DNA of 64,000 bases, taken from positions 62,001 through 126,000 of the forward strand of contig NZ_JAASAG010000011.1 of NCBI RefSeq assembly GCF_012726265.1. Reading direction: 5' to 3'. The stretch is from Streptomyces sp. HNM0575 (GTDB lineage: Bacteria; Actinomycetota; Actinomycetes; Streptomycetales; Streptomycetaceae). Shown here piece by piece: positions 42,685-51,144 of the stretch; positions within the stretch are counted from its first letter, which is position 1; each line of letters opens with the position of its first letter. Under the pieces are notes generated by a model. The model did not search any database, was not told the DNA's origin, and worked only from the letters and a program-made list of their open reading frames with translations. The position numbers and the translations under genes were made by a program.

Positions 42685-44018
42685 GATGTGACGTCACCTC
42701 GCAGGGACTGGTGCTCGGTTGCCGCCGCGTGCGGGGCCTGCGGCGCTCCGTCCGGGGACGTGCCGGGGGCTCCGCCGGCGCGGGCCCCGGGATCCGCCGC
42801 CTTCGCCGCGTCCGCGTCCGGGTCCGGATCGGGGAACTCGTGGCGCGAGCGCATCCGCGACTGCGCGACCAGGCTCACGGCCAGCAGCGGCACCACGACC
42901 GCCAGCGCGGGCACCGGCCCCCAGCCGACGGCGAGCAACGCCCCCGCCAGCAGCATCCGTTCGGCCACCAGGACCTCGTGCGCACGCAGGGCGCGCCGGG
43001 GATCGAGAACGGCAGGCGCGGCGGCCGGTGCGCCCGGCTCCCCACCGGCGGCGCCCTCGCCCACGGTCTCGCCACCGTCCCGGCGCACGTCCGCGCCGGT
43101 ACGCTCGCCCACGTCCCGGCCCTCGCTCGTACGCTCGCCCATGCCGTGACGCAGCAGCGGCACGAAGGCCGCCACGCCGCAGGCCGCGGCGCACAGCAGC
43201 AGCGCCAGCGCACCGCTCCCCGGGCCGCCCTTGACGAGAAGGAGCGCGGGCACGGCCGTCACGAGGGCGGCCGTGTGGAGCGCCGTGGCCGTACGGACCG
43301 CGGCGCGCACCCCGTGCCGCACCGGTACGGTGCGGCAGCCGCCCCGGCGGTCGCCCTCCACGTCGCGCAACGTGCCCACCAGGTTCGACGCGGTGTCCTG
43401 AGCGCAGAACACCCCCGCGAACAGCAGGACTTGCCACGACGGCAGCTCGGCCACGGTCATCGCGCCGAAGATCACGGTGGTCGCGGTCAGCGCTCCCCGT
43501 ACGGCGTTGCCCGTCAGCCCGCGGCCCTTCAGCAGCCTGCTGTAGGCGACGATTCCGAGCATGGCCACGGCGAAGAGCACCACGGTCCGCCAGTTGACGG
43601 TCGCGGCGGCCACCGCGGCCGCCGCCGCGCATCCGATGCCGCACGTCAGCGCCGCACGCGGCCCCAACCGGCCGGACGGCAGCGGACGTTGGGGCTTGCT
43701 GATCGCATCCAGAGCGCGGTCGAACCAGTCGCCGATGTAGTGCCCGCTGACCCAGCCCAGGGTGGGGGCGGCCCATGCCACGAGCAGCCGCCCGGCGTCC
43801 GGATACCCGTCCGCGGCGGTGCCCTCCGTGCTGTTCAGCGCCGCGCCCGCGAGGCCGACCAGCCCGGGATAGGCGAGGGTGTAGGGGCGCCAGGTCTCGA
43901 TGTGCGCCTTGCCGGTGCGGGCGCAGGCCCGTAGCGCGCGCTCCACCGGCAGGTCTCCCGGCGCGCGCCCTTCACGGGCCGCGGTCGCCGGTATGTGCTC
44001 GACTTCGTGTGCCGTCAT
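42678..44018 (-). CDS. UbiA superfamily prenyltransferase
   Basis: A 446-residue membrane prenyltransferase (or UbiA-type cyclase). The first Asp-rich motif is in YIGDWFDRALDAISKPQRPLPSG (GDxxDxxxD). The second is in DTASNLVGTLRDVEGDRRGG. About eight spans are visible. A ~65-residue hydrophilic insert between late spans and a ~50-residue C-terminal Asp/Pro/Ala tail make it longer than the usual ~300. ATG 44018 is chosen because upstream sequence is Arg/Ala-rich shadow. It follows the aminotransferase gene by 28 bases and overlaps the cyclase gene by 7. Confidence 0.87.
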   Translation of the reverse strand: MTAHEVEHIPATAAREGRAPGDLPVERALRACARTGKAHIETWRPYTLAYPGLVGLAGAALNSTEGTAADGYPDAGRLLVAWAAPTLGWVSGHYIGDWFDRALDAISKPQRPLPSGRLGPRAALTCGIGCAAAAAVAAATVNWRTVVLFAVAMLGIVAYSRLLKGRGLTGNAVRGALTATTVIFGAMTVAELPSWQVLLFAGVFCAQDTASNLVGTLRDVEGDRRGGCRTVPVRHGVRAAVRTATALHTAALVTAVPALLLVKGGPGSGALALLLCAAACGVAAFVPLLRHGMGERTSEGRDVGERTGADVRRDGGETVGEGAAGGEPGAPAAAPAVLDPRRALRAHEVLVAERMLLAGALLAVGWGPVPALAVVVPLLAVSLVAQSRMRSRHEFPDPDPDADAAKAADPGARAGGAPGTSPDGAPQAPHAAATEHQSLRGDVTSC

Positions 44019-44046
44019 GAGTCCCTGTCCGTGGACGGCCGCGTGT

Positions 44047-45402
44047 TCACGGCACGTCACCGCCGTCGCCGTCCGTGCCGTGCGTGCCGCCGCTCGTACG
44101 GTCGCCGCCCGAACCGCCCTCGTCATGGGGGCGTTCGCCGCCGAACTTGCCCGCAAGCTCCGCGAACGCGTCGTTCGCCTCCCGCTCGGCGACGGTCACC
44201 CGCACGCCCTCGCCGGGCTTTCCGCACACCAGCACACCGTGGTCCGCGCAGAACTGGGTGAAGTGCTCCACGCCCTCCGTCATCGGCAGCCACAGGAAGT
44301 TGGCCTGGCTCGGCCGCACCTCCCAGCCCAGCTCCAGCAGCCTGCCGTAGAGCCGTTCACGCTCGCCGACGGTCACCTCGCAGCGGCGCCTGAACTCCTT
44401 CTCCTCCGCGAGCGCCGCCTGCGCCGCGGCCTGCGCGGTGTTGCTCACCCTGATGAACGGCTGGAGGCCGCGCAGCGGTCCCAGCGTCCGCGGATGCCCG
44501 ACGACGTAGCCGACGCGCAGCCCGAGCAGGCCGTACGACTTGGAGAACGTACGGACCACACACACCCGTTCGTCGTCCCGGTAGAGCGTGATGCCGTCGG
44601 CGGCGAAGTCGTCGCGTACGAAATCCCGGTACGCCTCGTCGACGACCACCGTCACGTGGGACGGCAGCCGGGCCAGGAAGCGTTCGGCGTCGGAGTGCCT
44701 CAGGGCGGTGCCGGTGGGGTTGTTGGGGTGGCACAGCACGACCATGCGGGTCTGGTCGGTGACGGCGTCGGCCATCGCGTCGAGGTCGTGGGAGTCGTCG
44801 TCGCGCAGCGGCACCCGGACCGTGGCGGAGCCCGCGTTGGCCGCGAGCATCGGATACGCCTCCCACGACGGCCACGCGTGCACCGTCGCGGAGCCCGCTC
44901 CGGCAGCCGAACCCGGGGAACCGGCGGAACCGGCGGAACCGGTCGAATCCGCGGAACCCGCCGGACCGGCCGCACCGGCCGCACCCGGTCCGGTCAGCGC
45001 GCTGAAGAGCTGTTGCAGCAGGGCGGCGGAGCCGGGGCCGACGAGGACGTCGGCGGCGGGCACGCCCAGCCGTTCGGCGATGCGGCCCGTCAGACCCGTG
45101 GCGAGTGCGTCGTTCGTACGGTGCGAGTCGGCGGCGGCCTCGTGAACCGCCCGCAGAACGCCCGGACTCGGTGGGAAGAACGTCTCGTTCAGCGACATCT
45201 GGTGCAGGACGGGAGCAGAACCGATAACCGGCTGCATTCTGTTCCAGCCGTCTTCTTCGTCCATTTCCGTCCAATCCGCAGAGAGTCCTCGGAACAATTC
45301 CGCCGGGTGCCTGCGCGTGGGGCGCCGCGAAGGGGGATCCTGATTCTGACCCCTGAACGGGTCACCGTCCAACGTCAGTTGGTGCCCCTTCGGACCAGGC
45401 AT
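44047..45402 (-). CDS. HisC-like class I/II PLP aminotransferase
   Basis: A 451-residue fold-type I aminotransferase closest to histidinol-phosphate/aromatic aminotransferases. Features are LNETFFPPSPGVLRA, the nucleotide-like VGPGSAALLQQL, HPNNPTGT (~225), VVDEAYRDF (~254), and the PLP lysine in TFSKSYGLLGLRVGY (Lys288). Residues ~138-172 are a Gly/Ala/Ser insert not in homologues. It heads the terpenoid-like operon. ATG 45402 has GGAAG upstream. It could make an amine or amino-acid-derived building block; a true His-pathway role is unlikely away from his genes. Confidence 0.87.
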   Translation of the reverse strand: MPGPKGHQLTLDGDPFRGQNQDPPSRRPTRRHPAELFRGLSADWTEMDEEDGWNRMQPVIGSAPVLHQMSLNETFFPPSPGVLRAVHEAAADSHRTNDALATGLTGRIAERLGVPAADVLVGPGSAALLQQLFSALTGPGAAGAAGPAGSADSTGSAGSAGSPGSAAGAGSATVHAWPSWEAYPMLAANAGSATVRVPLRDDDSHDLDAMADAVTDQTRMVVLCHPNNPTGTALRHSDAERFLARLPSHVTVVVDEAYRDFVRDDFAADGITLYRDDERVCVVRTFSKSYGLLGLRVGYVVGHPRTLGPLRGLQPFIRVSNTAQAAAQAALAEEKEFRRRCEVTVGERERLYGRLLELGWEVRPSQANFLWLPMTEGVEHFTQFCADHGVLVCGKPGEGVRVTVAEREANDAFAELAGKFGGERPHDEGGSGGDRTSGGTHGTDGDGGDVP

Positions 45403-45757
45403 GGGACTTCCTTCGCGCAATTCCCTTATCGGGTCCCGGAGTCTCCGCGCGTTGCGCCCGTATCGGGGTCCCGCGGGCATACGGACGGGCCTCGCGCATT
45501 TCCTGCTGAGCGGCGCAGGCGGGCGCGTGAGGGGCGGTTCGGGCGCGCGGCCGCTGCCCGCAAACGGAGGCGGCATGACCGTAATTGCCCGTACGCGCGG
45601 GTAGCCGGTTGCTGACGCCTGACAGCTGACAGATGCGGATCTCTGTCATCTGTCATCCGTCGTCTGTCATCTGTCAGACGTCATCTGACCGCTGATATCT
45701 GACCGCTGATACGCGTCAGCTGTCATCGGTCATCGGTCATCGGTCATCGGCCATCGG
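45403..45757. promoter_or_regulatory. 355-base gap upstream of the terpenoid-like operon
   Basis: It lies between the MerR gene end and the aminotransferase start. The left ~200 bases should hold the operon promoter; no clear -10/-35 can be named. The right part is filled by the short repeat array described separately. Confidence 0.5.
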
Positions 45758-45770
45758 TCAGCCGTCAGCG
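45611..45770. repeat. Array of short TGTCATC/GGTCATC repeats
   Basis: About 160 bp dominated by 7-base units: TGTCATC/TGTCAGA types from ~45643, a duplicated ATCTGACCGCTGAT block, then CGGTCAT repeated four to five times in exact tandem up to and across the MerR stop codon. CTGACAGCTGACAG at its left end is partly palindromic with it. Confidence 0.85.
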
Positions 45771-46807
45771 GCGGCCGTGCCCGTGCCCGTGCCCGGGGGG
45801 TCGGCTGTCGTCGGTGGGCCGGGCTCGCGCTGGGCGATCCACTGCTCGACCTCCGCCCGTACCCGCCGGTCCAGGGCGAGCCCCAGCTCCGCCTCGAAGA
45901 CCTGCTTGGCGAGCGGGCGCAGTTGCCTCAGCAGATCGTCGAGGCACTCCGCGTCGAGCCCTTCGGGAGCGGCGTCCGCCTGCTCCTTCGGCAGCAGATG
46001 CGTACGGAAGAGGTGCACGAAGACGTCGGCGATCCCCTCGCTCTGCTTGCGCAGTTCACGTCCGGAGGCGAGTACGGCGGCGAGCGGGATGCCCTTCTTC
46101 ACCAGTTCCGACGACGCGTCCAGCAGGCGGCGGCTGACGTGTACGAACTCGTCGCCGTCGACGGCGATGTAGCCGATGTCGAGCGCGGCGGCCAGGTTCT
46201 CGACGGTGACCTCGCCCTGGTAGTAGTCGGCCAGTTCCTCGGGAGTCAGCCGGATCGGCGTCTCCTCGGCGAACAGCGAGGTGATCATCGAGCTTTCGAG
46301 GCCGAGCAGTTCGGCGGTCCTCTGCGAGTCGCGTCCGCTCTCGAAGGCGCCGAGCAGATCGACGATTCCGCCGAGGGTGTGCCCGCGGTTCAGCAGCCCG
46401 GCGATGGTGTGCAGCCGCGCCAGGTGATGCTCGTCGTACCAGGCGATACGGCCCTCACGGCGGGGCGGCGGCAGCAGCTTCCGCTCGCGGTAGAAGCGCA
46501 GGGTGCGGGTGGTGATCCCGGCCAGCTCGGCCAGTTCGGCGGCACGGAACTCGCGCACGGCGGGCGCCGCGGGTGCGGGGGCTGCGTCCGGTGCGGCCGG
46601 CTGCTCCGCGTCCTGTGCCCGGGCCTGCGGCGCCTGAGCACGGCCCGCATCTGCACCCGTGCTCGGACCCGTACTTGAGCCCGTGCCTGCACCCGTACTC
46701 GGACCCGTGCCCCCGCCTGCACCCGCGCTGCCGTCGGCCTCGGCGTGACCGGCGCCGCCCGGACCATCGGGCCCCGCGCCCCGCGCTCGCTCTCTGTCCT
46801 CGGTCAC
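45758..46807 (-). CDS. MerR family regulator
   Basis: A 349-residue regulator. After ~80 residues of Gly/Ala/Ser/Thr low complexity comes a MerR winged helix (FRAAELAELAGITTRTLRFYRERKLLPPP, YDEHHLARLHTIAGLLNRG). A helical C-terminal region of ~200 residues has no Cys cluster, so the effector is more likely organic than a metal. GTG 46807 lacks a strong ribosome site; an internal start nearer the DNA-binding domain is possible. It is divergent from the monooxygenase operon, which it probably controls. Confidence 0.85.
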   Translation of the reverse strand: MTEDRERARGAGPDGPGGAGHAEADGSAGAGGGTGPSTGAGTGSSTGPSTGADAGRAQAPQARAQDAEQPAAPDAAPAPAAPAVREFRAAELAELAGITTRTLRFYRERKLLPPPRREGRIAWYDEHHLARLHTIAGLLNRGHTLGGIVDLLGAFESGRDSQRTAELLGLESSMITSLFAEETPIRLTPEELADYYQGEVTVENLAAALDIGYIAVDGDEFVHVSRRLLDASSELVKKGIPLAAVLASGRELRKQSEGIADVFVHLFRTHLLPKEQADAAPEGLDAECLDDLLRQLRPLAKQVFEAELGLALDRRVRAEVEQWIAQREPGPPTTADPPGTGTGTAAADG

Positions 46808-47250
46808 CGTGGCAGCTTAACCAGGGGCGTCACGCTTACGTACGTCCCGTCCCCGTCCCCTCCTCCGCCCCTCGGCCCCCGCCCCCTCGGTCCCCGTCCG
46901 CACCGCAGTCGCCCGGCGCCGCCCGCCGTCGACCGCGCCCGCCCGCAGTCGCCCGCACCGCCCGGCGCCGCCCGCGCCCGCCTGCCGCCGGAACGCGTCG
47001 CGCGACCGCGTCCCACCGACCGCGTCCCACCGACCGCGTCGTGCAACCGCCGGTAACTTCCGTTGCGCGACCCCTACCCATCGGTATCGGTCTGCCTTAC
47101 GCTCCCAACCGTGCCAGTAATCACTGGCGCAGTAACCGGCGCGGTGACCGTCGCAGCGGCCGACGTGGTCGGCCGGCGCGGTGTCCGGCCAGGTGACTGC
47201 GCGGTGCCTGGCGAAGAGCAGCTGGCGAAGCAGACCCCGGGAGGCGGCGG
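46808..47250. promoter_or_regulatory. 443-base divergent region, C-rich with palindrome
   Basis: The MerR-proximal 230 bases are Pro-codon-like CCG/CGC repeats of very low complexity without a convincing gene. The right half is more complex and contains the palindrome at 47113-47128. Promoters for both directions should lie here. Confidence 0.5.
47113..47128 (+). promoter_or_regulatory. 16-bp perfect palindrome, candidate MerR operator
   Basis: GCCAGT-AATC-ACTGGC lies 123 bases before the monooxygenase start, in the gap shared with the divergent MerR gene. MerR proteins bind dyads of this kind within the promoter spacer. Confidence 0.45.
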
Positions 47251-48939
47251 ATGGCAGCCGAGCGCGAGCACGAGCACGTAAGGGTGGCGGTGATCGGATC
47301 CGGATTCGGCGGCCTGGGGGCCGCCGTGCGGCTGCGCCGCGCCGGAGTCACCGACTTCGTCGTCCTCGAACGCCGGGAGGCGGTCGGAGGCACCTGGCAC
47401 GACAACACCTATCCGGGATGCGCGTGCGACGTCCCGTCGCACCTGTACTCCTTCTCCTTCGCGCCCAACCCCGACTGGCCGCGGGCCTTTTCGGGGCAGA
47501 AGCACATCCGCGCCTATCTGGAGGACGTGGCCGACAACTTCGGGCTGCGGCAGCACATCCGGTTCAGCTCCGAGGTGGAGCTGATGAGCTGGGACCCGGA
47601 GGAGCTGCACTGGAGCATCACCACCGCCCGAGGGGACCGTCTCAGCGCGGACTTCGTCGTCAACGCCACCGGTCCGCTCTCCGACGCGAAGATCCCCGAC
47701 ATCCCGGGCCTGGAGGGCTTCGGCGGCAAGGTCTTCCACACCGCCCGCTGGGATCACGACTACGACCTGCGCGGCAAGCGCGTCGCCGTCATCGGCACGG
47801 GCGCCTCCGCGATCCAGGTCGTACCCGCGATCCAGCCGGAGGTCGAACGGCTCACCCTCTTCCAGCGCACCCCGGCATGGGTGATGCCCAGGGCCGACCG
47901 CGAGATCAGCACGCTGGAGCGCAGGCTGCACGCCAAGGTGCCCGCGACGGGCTATCTGAGGCGTCAGATCCTCTGGGGCATAAGGGAGTTGCAGGTCTCG
48001 GCGTTCGCCAAGCACCCGAAGATGCTGGGCCTCATCGAGGGGCTCGCGACCAGCCACATGAAGCGCGCCGTGAAGGACCCCGTGATGCGGCGCAAGCTCA
48101 CACCGCAGTACCGAATCGGCTGCAAGCGCATCCTGCTGTCCAACGACTACTATCCGGCGCTCGCCCGGCCCAACACCGAGCTGGTGGCGTCCGGTCTGAA
48201 GGAGGTCCGGGGCAACACCCTCGTGGCGTCGGACGGTTCGGAGGCCGAGGTCGACGCGATCGTCTTCGGTACGGGCTTCCACGTCACGGACATGCCGATC
48301 GCGCAGCGCGTCAAGGGCGCCGACGGCACCACGCTGGCCGAGTCCTGGTCGGAGGGGATGGAGGCGCTGCGCGGCTGTTCGGCCAGCGGCTTCCCCAACT
48401 TCATGACCGTCATCGGGCCCAACACCGGCCTGGGCAACAGCTCGATGATCCTCATCATCGAGGCGCAGCTGAACTACATGGTCGACTACGTCAAGAAGCT
48501 GGAGACGCTGGGCGGCGACGCGGGCAAGGTCGCCTTCGACGCCCGGCCCGAGGCGGTCACGGCCTGGAACGGCCACATCCAGGACCGCATGCGGCGCAGC
48601 GTGTGGAACACGGGCTGCGACAGCTGGTACCTCGACGCCAACGGCCGGAACACGACGGTGTGGCCGGGCACCACCGCCGAGTTCCGCAAGGTCACCAGGG
48701 AGGTGCGGCTGGAGGAGTACGAGGTGCTGCGCCGGCCGGCGGCGCGCGGTACGGCGGGCTCCGGTGCCGAGGGCTCCGGTGCCGAGGCTTCCGATACCGG
48801 GGCTTCCGGCACCCCGGGGTCCCGTGCCGCGGGATCCCGTACGGCTTCGCCCGGCGCGACCCGCGCCACCCGCGCCGCTCGCGGCAAGTCCGGGCGCAGC
48901 ACCGCCACGTCCGCCTTCCACTCGGCTGAGGAGGCCTGA
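47251..48939 (+). CDS. Flavin-containing / Baeyer-Villiger-type monooxygenase
   Basis: A 562-residue class B flavoprotein. The FAD loop GSGFGG is at ~16-21, and GTWHDNTYPGCACDVPSHLYSFSF is the usual FMO segment. The Baeyer-Villiger fingerprint FxGxxxHxxxW is met at 157-167 (Phe157, His163, Trp167). The NADPH loop GTGASA is at ~184. The last ~55 residues are Ala/Gly/Ser/Thr repeats absent from homologues. ATG 47251 has GGGAGG upstream. It starts a coupled operon with the hydrolase and SDR genes; oxidation of a ketone to an ester followed by hydrolysis is a plausible joint activity. Confidence 0.9.
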   Translation: MAAEREHEHVRVAVIGSGFGGLGAAVRLRRAGVTDFVVLERREAVGGTWHDNTYPGCACDVPSHLYSFSFAPNPDWPRAFSGQKHIRAYLEDVADNFGLRQHIRFSSEVELMSWDPEELHWSITTARGDRLSADFVVNATGPLSDAKIPDIPGLEGFGGKVFHTARWDHDYDLRGKRVAVIGTGASAIQVVPAIQPEVERLTLFQRTPAWVMPRADREISTLERRLHAKVPATGYLRRQILWGIRELQVSAFAKHPKMLGLIEGLATSHMKRAVKDPVMRRKLTPQYRIGCKRILLSNDYYPALARPNTELVASGLKEVRGNTLVASDGSEAEVDAIVFGTGFHVTDMPIAQRVKGADGTTLAESWSEGMEALRGCSASGFPNFMTVIGPNTGLGNSSMILIIEAQLNYMVDYVKKLETLGGDAGKVAFDARPEAVTAWNGHIQDRMRRSVWNTGCDSWYLDANGRNTTVWPGTTAEFRKVTREVRLEEYEVLRRPAARGTAGSGAEGSGAEASDTGASGTPGSRAAGSRTASPGATRATRAARGKSGRSTATSAFHSAEEA

Positions 48940-50045
48940 TGGCGCGCCTGACCGCGTCCTGGGGCAGGACACCGGGACCGTACGATCCGCCGCCGCCCGC
49001 AAGGGAGTTGACGGCCACCTCCGCCGACGGCGCCAGGCTCCACGTGGAGGTGCACGGGGACGCGAAGGACCCGGCGGTGGTGCTGATACACGGCTGGACC
49101 TGTTCGACGGCCTTCTGGGCGGCGGTGATACGGGAGCTGACGGCCAGCGGTCACCGGGTGATCGCGTACGACCAGCGCGGCCACGGCCGTTCGCCCGGCA
49201 CCGGCGCGCGCACCTACGGGCCCGACTCGCTCGCCGACGACCTGTGCGCCGTGCTGGAGGCGGCGCTCGAACCGGGCGAACGAGCAGTGCTGTGCGGGCA
49301 CTCCATGGGCGCGATGACGCTGATAGCCGCCGCCGGACGCCCCGCCCTCGAAGCGCGGGCCGCGGCTGTGCTGCTGTGCAACACGGGCGCCCGCCGGCTG
49401 ATGGCCTCGGCGCGCGTGATCCCCCTGCGGTCCGAACCGGCCCGCGTACGGGCGCACCGCTTGCTGCTGCTGTCCAGGCTGCCGCTCGGGCCGGTGTCGC
49501 CACTGACGAGGAAGGCGCTCAAGTACGGGACGATGGGCCCGGATTCGCCGCCCGAGCAGGTCGACGCCATGGCCCGCATCGTGCACGCCTGCCGGCCGCG
49601 CGAACGCGGGGCGTGGGGCGCGGTGCTCTCGAAGCTCGACATCTCGGGCCGGGTCCGCGCCCTCACCCCGCCGACCGAGGTGATCGCGGGCACCTCCGAC
49701 CGGCTGACTCCGCCCGCCCTCGCCCGCGAGATCGCCGACGCGCTGCCCCGCTGCACCGGCCTGCACGAGCTGCCGCGGCGCGGGCACATGGCGCCGGTGG
49801 AGACGTCGTCGGAGGTGAGCGAGGTGCTGCGCCGGCTCGTACGGGAGCACCTCATGGAGACCGCGGCCACCCCGAGCCGGAAGAGCCCGGGGACCCGGCA
49901 GGCCCAGCAGTCAGGGAAGCCCCGGCCAACGCAGAAGTCCCAGCGAACGCAGAAGTCCCAGCGAACGCAGAAGTCCCAGCGAACACAGCAAACGCAGCGA
50001 ACACAGCAAACGCAGAGCATGACCGAGAGGGAGGAGACGCCGTGA
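48939..50045 (+). CDS. Alpha/beta hydrolase with TQKSQR repeat tail
   Basis: A 368-residue hydrolase. HGWTCSTAFW gives the oxyanion hole and CGHSMGAM the nucleophile Ser122. The acid and base lie near GTSDRLTPP and RRGHMAPVE. Its ATG shares one base with the preceding TGA (TGATG). The final ~55 residues are hydrophilic repeats built from KSQRTQ and RTQQTQ units. It would suit hydrolysis of the ester made by the upstream Baeyer-Villiger-like enzyme. Confidence 0.9.
   Translation: MARLTASWGRTPGPYDPPPPARELTATSADGARLHVEVHGDAKDPAVVLIHGWTCSTAFWAAVIRELTASGHRVIAYDQRGHGRSPGTGARTYGPDSLADDLCAVLEAALEPGERAVLCGHSMGAMTLIAAAGRPALEARAAAVLLCNTGARRLMASARVIPLRSEPARVRAHRLLLLSRLPLGPVSPLTRKALKYGTMGPDSPPEQVDAMARIVHACRPRERGAWGAVLSKLDISGRVRALTPPTEVIAGTSDRLTPPALAREIADALPRCTGLHELPRRGHMAPVETSSEVSEVLRRLVREHLMETAATPSRKSPGTRQAQQSGKPRPTQKSQRTQKSQRTQKSQRTQQTQRTQQTQSMTEREETP
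49935..50015. repeat. 18-bp tandem repeat in the hydrolase C-terminus
   Basis: Three copies of AAGTCCCAGCGAACGCAG and two related CGAACACAGCAAACGCAG copies, all in frame, encode the KSQRTQ/RTQQTQ tail. Confidence 0.88.
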
Positions 50046-50932
50046 GCCGTCGTCGGAGCCTGGAGGGCCAGGTCGCGGTCGTCACCGGAGCCGCCCGCGG
50101 CGTGGGCGAGCTGCTGGCGCGGAAACTCTCCGCGCGCGGCGCGAAGATCGCGCTGATCGGCCTGGAGCCGGACGAGTTGAAGAAGGTGAGCGAGTCGCTG
50201 CGTACGGAGTCCGCGTACTGGCACGGCGACGTCACCGACGACGACGCGATGAGGCGCATCGCGGACGAGGTCGGTGAGCGCTTCGGCAAGGTCGACGTGG
50301 CGGTGGCCAACGCGGGCGTCGCCAGCGGCGGTCCGTTCACCGACTCCGACGCGGAGTCGTGGCGGCGCGTCATAGAGGTCAACCTCCTCGGCGGTGCGGC
50401 GACCGCCCGCGCCTTCCTGCCCCGGCTGATCGCCTCCCGCGGCTACTTCCTCCAGATCGCCTCGCTCGCCGCGATCACTCCCGCTCCGATGATGAGCGCG
50501 TACTGCGCGTCCAAGTCGGGCGTCGAGGCCTTCGCTCACTGCTTGAGCGCGGAGGTCGGACACAAGGGCGTACGCGTCGGCGTCGGCTACCTCTCCTGGA
50601 CCGACACCGACATGGTGCGCGGCGCGGACGAGGACGACGTCATGCGCGACCTGCGTAAACGGCTGCCGTGGCCGGCGAACCGCACATATCCGCTGGGGCC
50701 GTCCGTCGACCGGCTCGTGGCGGGCATCGAGCGCCGCTCCCGCCACGTGTACGGGCAGTGGTGGCTGCGCGGCATGCAGGGGATCCGCGGTTATCTGCCG
50801 CCCGTCATCGGCACGGTGGGCCAGCGCGAGATGCGCCGCTTCGAGCCGCGCCTCGCGGAGAGCGGCACCCGCACGGGCCTGGTGGGCGCGGGCGGAGCGG
50901 CGGACGAGGGCGAGCGCGCGGCCCGCCTCTGA
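50042..50932 (+). CDS. Short-chain dehydrogenase/reductase
   Basis: A 296-residue classical SDR. The cofactor loop is TGAARGVG (~15-22), NAG is at 90-92, and the catalytic Ser141, Tyr154 and Lys158 lie in QIASLAA and YCASK. The C-terminal ~60 residues are basic. GTG 50042 overlaps the hydrolase stop by 4 bases. The FMO-hydrolase-SDR order resembles the mycobacterial mymA-lipR-sadH genes, there next to an AraC-type regulator. Confidence 0.9.
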   Translation: MSRRRSLEGQVAVVTGAARGVGELLARKLSARGAKIALIGLEPDELKKVSESLRTESAYWHGDVTDDDAMRRIADEVGERFGKVDVAVANAGVASGGPFTDSDAESWRRVIEVNLLGGAATARAFLPRLIASRGYFLQIASLAAITPAPMMSAYCASKSGVEAFAHCLSAEVGHKGVRVGVGYLSWTDTDMVRGADEDDVMRDLRKRLPWPANRTYPLGPSVDRLVAGIERRSRHVYGQWWLRGMQGIRGYLPPVIGTVGQREMRRFEPRLAESGTRTGLVGAGGAADEGERAARL

Positions 50933-50973
50933 CAGCCGTCGCGCGGCCGGGCCCCGGCAATCGTCACGCGGGA

Positions 50974-51011
50974 CGCGCCCCGGACGCGGGCCCTTGCCCG
51001 CCCCGGGCGCG
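50974..51011 (+). terminator. Possible terminator of the FMO operon
   Basis: An outer CGCGCCC/GGGCGCG stem encloses an inner CGGGC-CCTT-GCCCG hairpin. It starts 42 bases after the SDR stop and has no T-tract. Confidence 0.4.
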
Positions 51012-51144
51012 TTCCGCCCCGGCCTGTTCGGATCCGAACCGTCCGAATCCGGCCCGGCGCCCACCCGACGCCGCTCGGGTGTCAACGACGGGCCCGGCGG
51101 CGCCCGTTACGTGGCTGATCCGCTGGGGTTCACTTCCCGGGGAC

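Noticed and set aside
44047..45402. Histidinol-phosphate aminotransferase of the his pathway
   Set aside because: No other his genes are nearby, and the gene heads a coupled operon with prenyltransferase and cyclase genes; a specialised role is more likely, although the fold is the same.
45611..45770. CRISPR array
   Set aside because: Units are 7 bp in direct tandem without unique spacers, and no cas genes are present.
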